From NCBI GenBank assembly GCA_964304625.1, contig OZ199839.1, positions 9,114,001 to 9,178,000 of the forward strand: a stretch of DNA of 64,000 nucleotides. The letters run 5' to 3'. The position numbers and the translations under genes were made by a program. Numbering within the stretch: the stretch's first letter is position 1; each line of letters begins with the position of its first letter. The stretch comes from Kudoa neothunni. Taxonomy: Eukaryota; Cnidaria. Of the stretch, positions 59,790 to 64,000 are shown piece after piece. Under the pieces are notes generated by a model. The model was given only the letters and a program-made list of their open reading frames with translations. It had not been told where the DNA came from and made no database searches.

Positions 59790-60860
59790 TTTAAAAGTTT
59801 AGAATGAACACGCTTCCTGTGGAGTCTTTTAAATATCCATTCGGCAATATAGAGAACGATCATTTCCCTTTTTTATTCGTCACCGAACGATATTTTCGCT
59901 TAAAAGCGCTCCATAGCCATTCATTCAATTCGAGTGGTGTGAACTCCTGTAGACGAGACAAACACCCAATCATGAATTGCTGTCTCATGACCGTATTCAT
60001 AACCTAGCTCAATGAGTGAACTATTGGCAGGCCATCCATCTGTATGTATAAAAAATCCCCTCTCATCATGAGTGGTAATAATATCTTCAAGAGTGGGAGT
60101 GTCTCTCTTTTCGATTTCCACCATAAAGACTCTTCCATCCACATCCACATCACCAACTACCATAGACTTTGGTTTTGTAGGATTCTATCAACCCTAAACA
60201 TCCTCTTACAGATTTGACTTTCGTCTATTTGGACTTTTACGCCAGAGCCACCAACTTTGTTTGGGTTACGAATAAAATTTTACCAATCCACAATAGTGGC
60301 GGAAGAATTAATACGGCATCCTTTCATTAAGAAAAATTGTTCTGTCGCTCCCACACTCCAAAAAAAAAAAAATTTTAAAATTTGATAAAGGGAAAGTTGG
60401 ACGTGGTGGAAAAACGTGTTCTTCCGTAACGAACATTCCTTTCTGCATCACTTGAAACATCAGCGGAAACTGTAGCCACCAACAGCATTGTTCCATGGAG
60501 AAGATTTCATTTGATCTCCACAAGAACAAACTATTGATGTCGACATCAAATCAAGTTGTTGCAAAAAAAGAATTAAATCTTCAGGATGATCCTCGAAGTA
60601 ACACAGGTCTTCAAAATTTAGTTTATCTGAATTTTCGAAGGTGAAGATTGCACGAGGCATAATCCGGAAAATGTAAACAGCGGGAGAAGCGATTATTAAC
60701 GATTGTGGGAAACCAGGGGGAGCCAACGGGGGAGGAAGTGAATTGTAATCGCCTCTTTTATTATTTAGAGAAGGTTCGCCATGATTCGTGGGTATGTCAT
60801 TAACATATTGAAACCGAATTTTTATCAACAATGATTTTATGCATAGAATGTTCCCCAAAA
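59790..60860 (-). mobile_element. Merlin (IS1016/ISXO2-like) DNA transposon, transposase nearly complete
   Basis: Minus-strand pieces follow the Merlin order. A zinc-ribbon-like part has CSCGDQMKSSPWNN and GGYSFRC (about 60540-60460). A helical linker follows. The DDE core starts VKVQIDESQICKR (about 60235), continues GDVDVDGRVFMVEIE and GFFIHTDGWPANSSLI, then GVHTTRIE (59921). A 4-bp TGAA duplication after the glutamate of the triad shifts the frame into WLWSAFKRKYRSVTNKKG, and the C-terminus reads YIAEWIFKRLHRKR. At least two other stops or frame changes lie upstream of the core, one of them about 60290. Terminal inverted repeats and the target duplication were not found by eye. Confidence 0.82.
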
Positions 60861-61215
60861 CATGTCAACTGTAAGTTCTACTGAGATCGACTCATTCATT
60901 CATCCATCTTTAAAAAGAATAAAATCCACCTAAGCTGCATCTATGACAAACAACGACACCATGCGAAAGAAAACGTAATGTAACGATCAAAATAAAACGC
61001 CTGTCATAAACAAACAATATAAAATCAAATAAATATTTTCGAGTATCATTTTTGAAATAGAAAATTTTATCTTTACATGTTGTAAATCTAAGAGTAACAC
61101 ACGTGATCTATTGAATTCATCTGGTGGTTAGGTAGTTAAATCCGTTTGTTGGAGCACCGACCACTCATAAGATAATTGATTTGTGTGCGTGGTGTAAAGT
61201 TAAAATATATTTGGA
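60861..61215. other. spacer before TEX261
   Basis: About 350 bp between the Merlin remnant and TEX261. GTGTGCGTGGTGTAAAG about 35 bp before the start codon may be part of the promoter; nothing else seen. Confidence 0.45.
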
Positions 61216-62007
61216 ATGATTGAGGTAATGTTTCTATGGATACTAAGTGCTTATTTTTCAACTAACCCCTATCACATTGTTAGATGCTATTTTATGCGAT
61301 AAGTTTTGTTGGATTGGTTGTTGGTGCGTTGTTTTTAATGTTTAGTGTGAGTATGTAAAACTCGGTGACTGTAACAACGAATGTATAATATCTTTACTGT
61401 TTTAGGTTGTGGAATTTTCTATCTGTCTGATTACTTTGATAATTACACTACATCAGCGATAAAAGTTGTTAACACGTTCTTGATGGTAGATTTAGTTAAT
61501 GAGGATATTTTGTAAAATTTATTATCATTTAGATTGTTTCGTCTATTATAACAATGCTGGTGTTCACTGGTGATGTGAATCTTGTTCTGTGGGCTTCTAT
61601 TATTATTTCCCATATTTTTTTCAAGCTAAGTTTAAAGGACTATCCAGATGTTTCAATGATATCAGTTCCATTTTTTATTGGTTGGTGTAATTAGATTTTC
61701 TATACTTTTAGATAATTGGTTATTGATTGACACTGGTTACTAATTCAATTTTTAGGTTTTGTACTTGCCAATCATTTTATCATGTTACTCACTATTCCCA
61801 GTCATATTGAATCAGCTATATGGGTACTCTATTCCATATAGGTGGGGTTTAAATGTATTAAATTATTTGAAGGTTGTTGGATTTTGTATTATCACCATGT
61901 GGGTTGTTCCAATTGTCATAATATGCACCCTTTCTGCCAGTGATTTTATTATTCCACTCTTTGGGAGAAGAAATCCGTATGCACCTAAAAGCAACTTTGT
62001 AATGTGA
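61216..62007 (+). CDS. TEX261: TEX261/SVP26-family ER export receptor
   Basis: This multi-pass membrane protein loads cargo into COPII vesicles at the ER. Exons are joined by introns of about 40-65 bp. The tiny first exon is ATGATTGAG; then come LFYAISFVGLVVGALFLMF, CGIFYLSDYFDNYTTSAI (family: GLYYLAELIEEYT), SSIITMLVFTGDVNLVLWAS, and KDYPDVSMISVPFFIG (family: FPFIMLTSPNFI). VLANHFIMLLTIP (family: VVVNHYLAF) is next and VVGFCIITMWVVPIVIICTL is the last hydrophobic stretch (family: FTFCLWIIPFAFFVSLSA). The stop is at 62005-62007 after APKSNFVM. Four to five hydrophobic segments are seen. The C-terminal tail is shorter than in vertebrates. The gene looks intact. Confidence 0.83.
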
Positions 62008-63164
62008 AACCAAATTAGAATGTATTCTAACAAAATTTTTCCGGTGTTTTGAATTGTCTTTTAGCACCAATGCGTAAACATTCATTACGTCACATGCAAA
62101 CAGTTGACTAGGCTGGCTGTAGCTCTTACATTGTGTTTTATTTCTTATTTTTGACGCTTTTAACAAATTTTTTACCGTCATTTTTAGCTTTATAGATCAG
62201 TTTGTTATATACTCTTTTATCTAATTTTTGATGCATAAATCATAAATCTTAAGAGTATTAAAAAATTATTTTTTATGACTGTTAATTGAAAATTTATATC
62301 CGCCTCCATCACGTTTTATTGCTGGTGATTCGCTAAAAATATGAAGTACATTCGTTATAAGCCTCTCTAAAAATCCAACCGAGAGATTTTTAACCTTGTG
62401 CAGACATTTTAATTTTTTTAAATTTCCATGATGAAGTTTATTTTTAAACGAAAAACAACATTGGATTTTATGTTAGTAGTAGAATTCTAAGAATATTTGT
62501 TTGGGTTTGTTTTTAAACTGAATATATTATAACGGCAATAACATGATTTTGCGACTTATGAAACGACGACTCTTGTTTTACTTATAATTTCTCGTAAAAA
62601 ATTATAAACCTAGCTAGAGTGATAGAGTGAGGTATTTAAGTTTTGTTTCGATTATTTAAATTTAATAAATAACGTTTTTTCCGCATTTTCATTTTAATTT
62701 ATGTCTTCTGCAAAAGCTAGGCATTCGAGTGCAGCATTTTAAATAGATTTATGTATATATTGTCGTTTCTTAAAATTTTCAAATAATTTAATAGTCATTA
62801 TTGAGGTATAGATTGACGCGAGCGCGGATATAATATTACGACAGTATACCATACCTAATTACTGGTTAGAACCTTTTTATGTTCAAGGTTTTATTTTTAT
62901 ATATTTAACAAAGGCTGAATAATGTCTTAAAAATTTATATCACTAAAATTTTATACCATTCAACGTTAATAAATTCAGAAAAATATTGATAAAAATCCCA
63001 CTTTTATTTATGAATATTTATCAATTAAATTCCAATTTTAACCCAAATTAGGTTAGGTTTAATTTTATAAGTTGTTTTGGTCACTTTTTGTGTAGAATAG
63101 GACTGAGTATATAAATTATCTTCAATTTTTATTATAATTATTAATTCAACTAAGATAATGCTAT
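62008..63164. other. intergenic, nothing recognised
   Basis: AT-rich spacer after TEX261; no supported feature. Confidence 0.5.
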
Positions 63165-63475
63165 ATAACAGGGCTTCCTGGACCTTTTAATGGCTAGGGA
63201 GACAGTTACTGGGGATTGGAGACTAACGTCTACGGTCAACGAAAAAATTGTACGACTAAACATGCTAAGCATGCTTCATACATAATGTATCGCTTCCAAG
63301 TAATCAGAATCTCTCTCGAAAATATATCATGTGCGATTCGTGCGCAATCGAAACTGAAATAAGTCTGTTTAACAAGTAGTCATTTGATTAATTTTACTGG
63401 AAATTAGTTTTTTTTCCAATCTACTATATACTATTTATTGATATATGAAATAAAAATAATAACTTATTTCGTTTT
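63165..63475 (+). repeat. dispersed repeat B, copy 2
   Basis: Counterpart of 51785-52085, with an extra GC-richer left part (GGGATTGGAGACTAACGTCT) that aligns to GATTGGAGAACCGTGACTTA in copy 1. Divergence between copies is substantial. Confidence 0.7.
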
Positions 63476-63921
63476 CATTAGTAAATAAATTATTTCTTGA
63501 AAATTATAAATGGTACCACGTATAAAATTATTAAGTACAGTAGAGCAGGATACTACGCATTATTTGTGGACGAAACTGTTAAATGCGTAGTATCCATGTC
63601 CGCTCGCACATTATACCAAATATTTAAAGTGGCGCGCTGTCGTATTGTGTATTTAACAAATACATCCGCTTTCCAATATTAATGATAACCTGCAAATATT
63701 TAGAAAAATTTAATATTAAACGCAAAAATCGGCGAATATAAAACAAATAAACTATAATAATTCGAAAATATACAGATTTTTTAAATAGTCAATTATTTTA
63801 TCATTATTTTCGAACCATGTCTTATTCTACAGACGAATAAATTCAATTTTGTTGAATTTTCTAACGTATATAGGTCATGAGCAAAAATATTTTTTCATAA
63901 TTTATTTTTTGTTTTTTTTGT

Positions 63922-64000
63922 TTACAAGGTAAAACCCCGCCCCTTATCTTTATGCTTTTTAGTGGGACTTTACCCCAAACTCTATCCCTTTAAGGACGTT
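63922..64000 (-). mobile_element. tRNA-derived SINE, copy 3 (cut by window end)
   Basis: On the minus strand the sequence reads AACGTCCTTAAAGGGATAG, AGATAAGGGGCGGGGTTTTA and CCTTGTAAACAAAAAAAAC. This matches the last third of copy 2, with the middle part shortened. The A-rich tail follows immediately, so the 3' end of the family is fixed by this copy. Confidence 0.75.

Noticed and set aside
1-64000. Retroelements with reverse transcriptase, integrase or paired long terminal repeats
   Set aside because: No RT, integrase or capsid motif and no long direct repeats in suitable spacing were recognised.
1-64000. CRISPR array or bacterial operons
   Set aside because: The window is eukaryotic with spliced genes; tandem repeats present are microsatellites and minisatellites without spacers.

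Overview
The window is about 70% A+T and comes from the nuclear genome of an invertebrate animal. The evidence is a set of spliced, animal-type nuclear genes: MAN1 with its C-terminal RNA-recognition-like domain, TFAM, single-subunit POLRMT with an RNA-helper N-terminus, FIP1, ALYREF and TEX261. There is also a Pol III tRNA, a tRNA-derived SINE family and decayed animal-type DNA transposons (piggyBac, hAT, Merlin, MULE). Nearly every intron that could be read is 39 to 66 bp with GT...AG ends, while the spaces between genes run to several kb. The species could not be named from sequence alone; mites, rotifers and other small-intron animals all remain possible.

Layout, left to right. 1.7-3.4 kb: ALYREF (mRNA export). 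4.5-5.3 kb: two tRNA-derived SINE-like units. 5.3-7.1 kb: a decayed intronless reading frame of unknown origin. 7.4-8.0 kb: a TTAA-flanked non-autonomous element. 8.3-10.1 kb: a hAT transposon. 10.4-16.1 kb: mitochondrial RNA polymerase POLRMT on the minus strand. 20.0-25.3 kb: one unrecognised multi-exon gene and several related or unplaced coding fragments. 26.1-27.0 kb: transposon ends and a second SINE copy. 27.9-29.0 kb: a probable mitochondrial ribosomal protein mL44. 30.8 kb: tRNA-Ala(UGC). 33.3-35.7 kb: a tight group of ITPA (+), TFAM (-) and a SARNP-like gene (-). 40.5-44.0 kb: a full-length but broken piggyBac with TTAA target duplications. 45.3-47.9 kb: MAN1/LEMD3. 48.9-51.1 kb: hAT and MULE remnants. 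53.7-56.5 kb: FIP1 and, 73 bp upstream, a SEA-like gene, both on the minus strand. 59.8-60.9 kb: a Merlin transposase. 61.2-62.0 kb: TEX261/SVP26. The window ends inside a third SINE copy.

The host genes fall into two working groups. ALYREF, the SARNP-like protein and FIP1 act in mRNA 3'-end formation, packaging and export. POLRMT, TFAM and mL44 act in mitochondrial gene expression. ITPA cleans the nucleotide pool, MAN1 sits in the inner nuclear membrane and TEX261 works in ER-to-Golgi cargo export. Whether this grouping is more than chance cannot be told from one window.

The most interesting non-genic signal is a recurrent element end: TTAA followed by CCCTTC or CCCTCY and then an inner GGGT-spacer-ACCCC palindrome. 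It is shared by the piggyBac element and by several short non-autonomous loci. Exon edges were inferred by eye from splice signals and family conservation, so single boundaries may be off.
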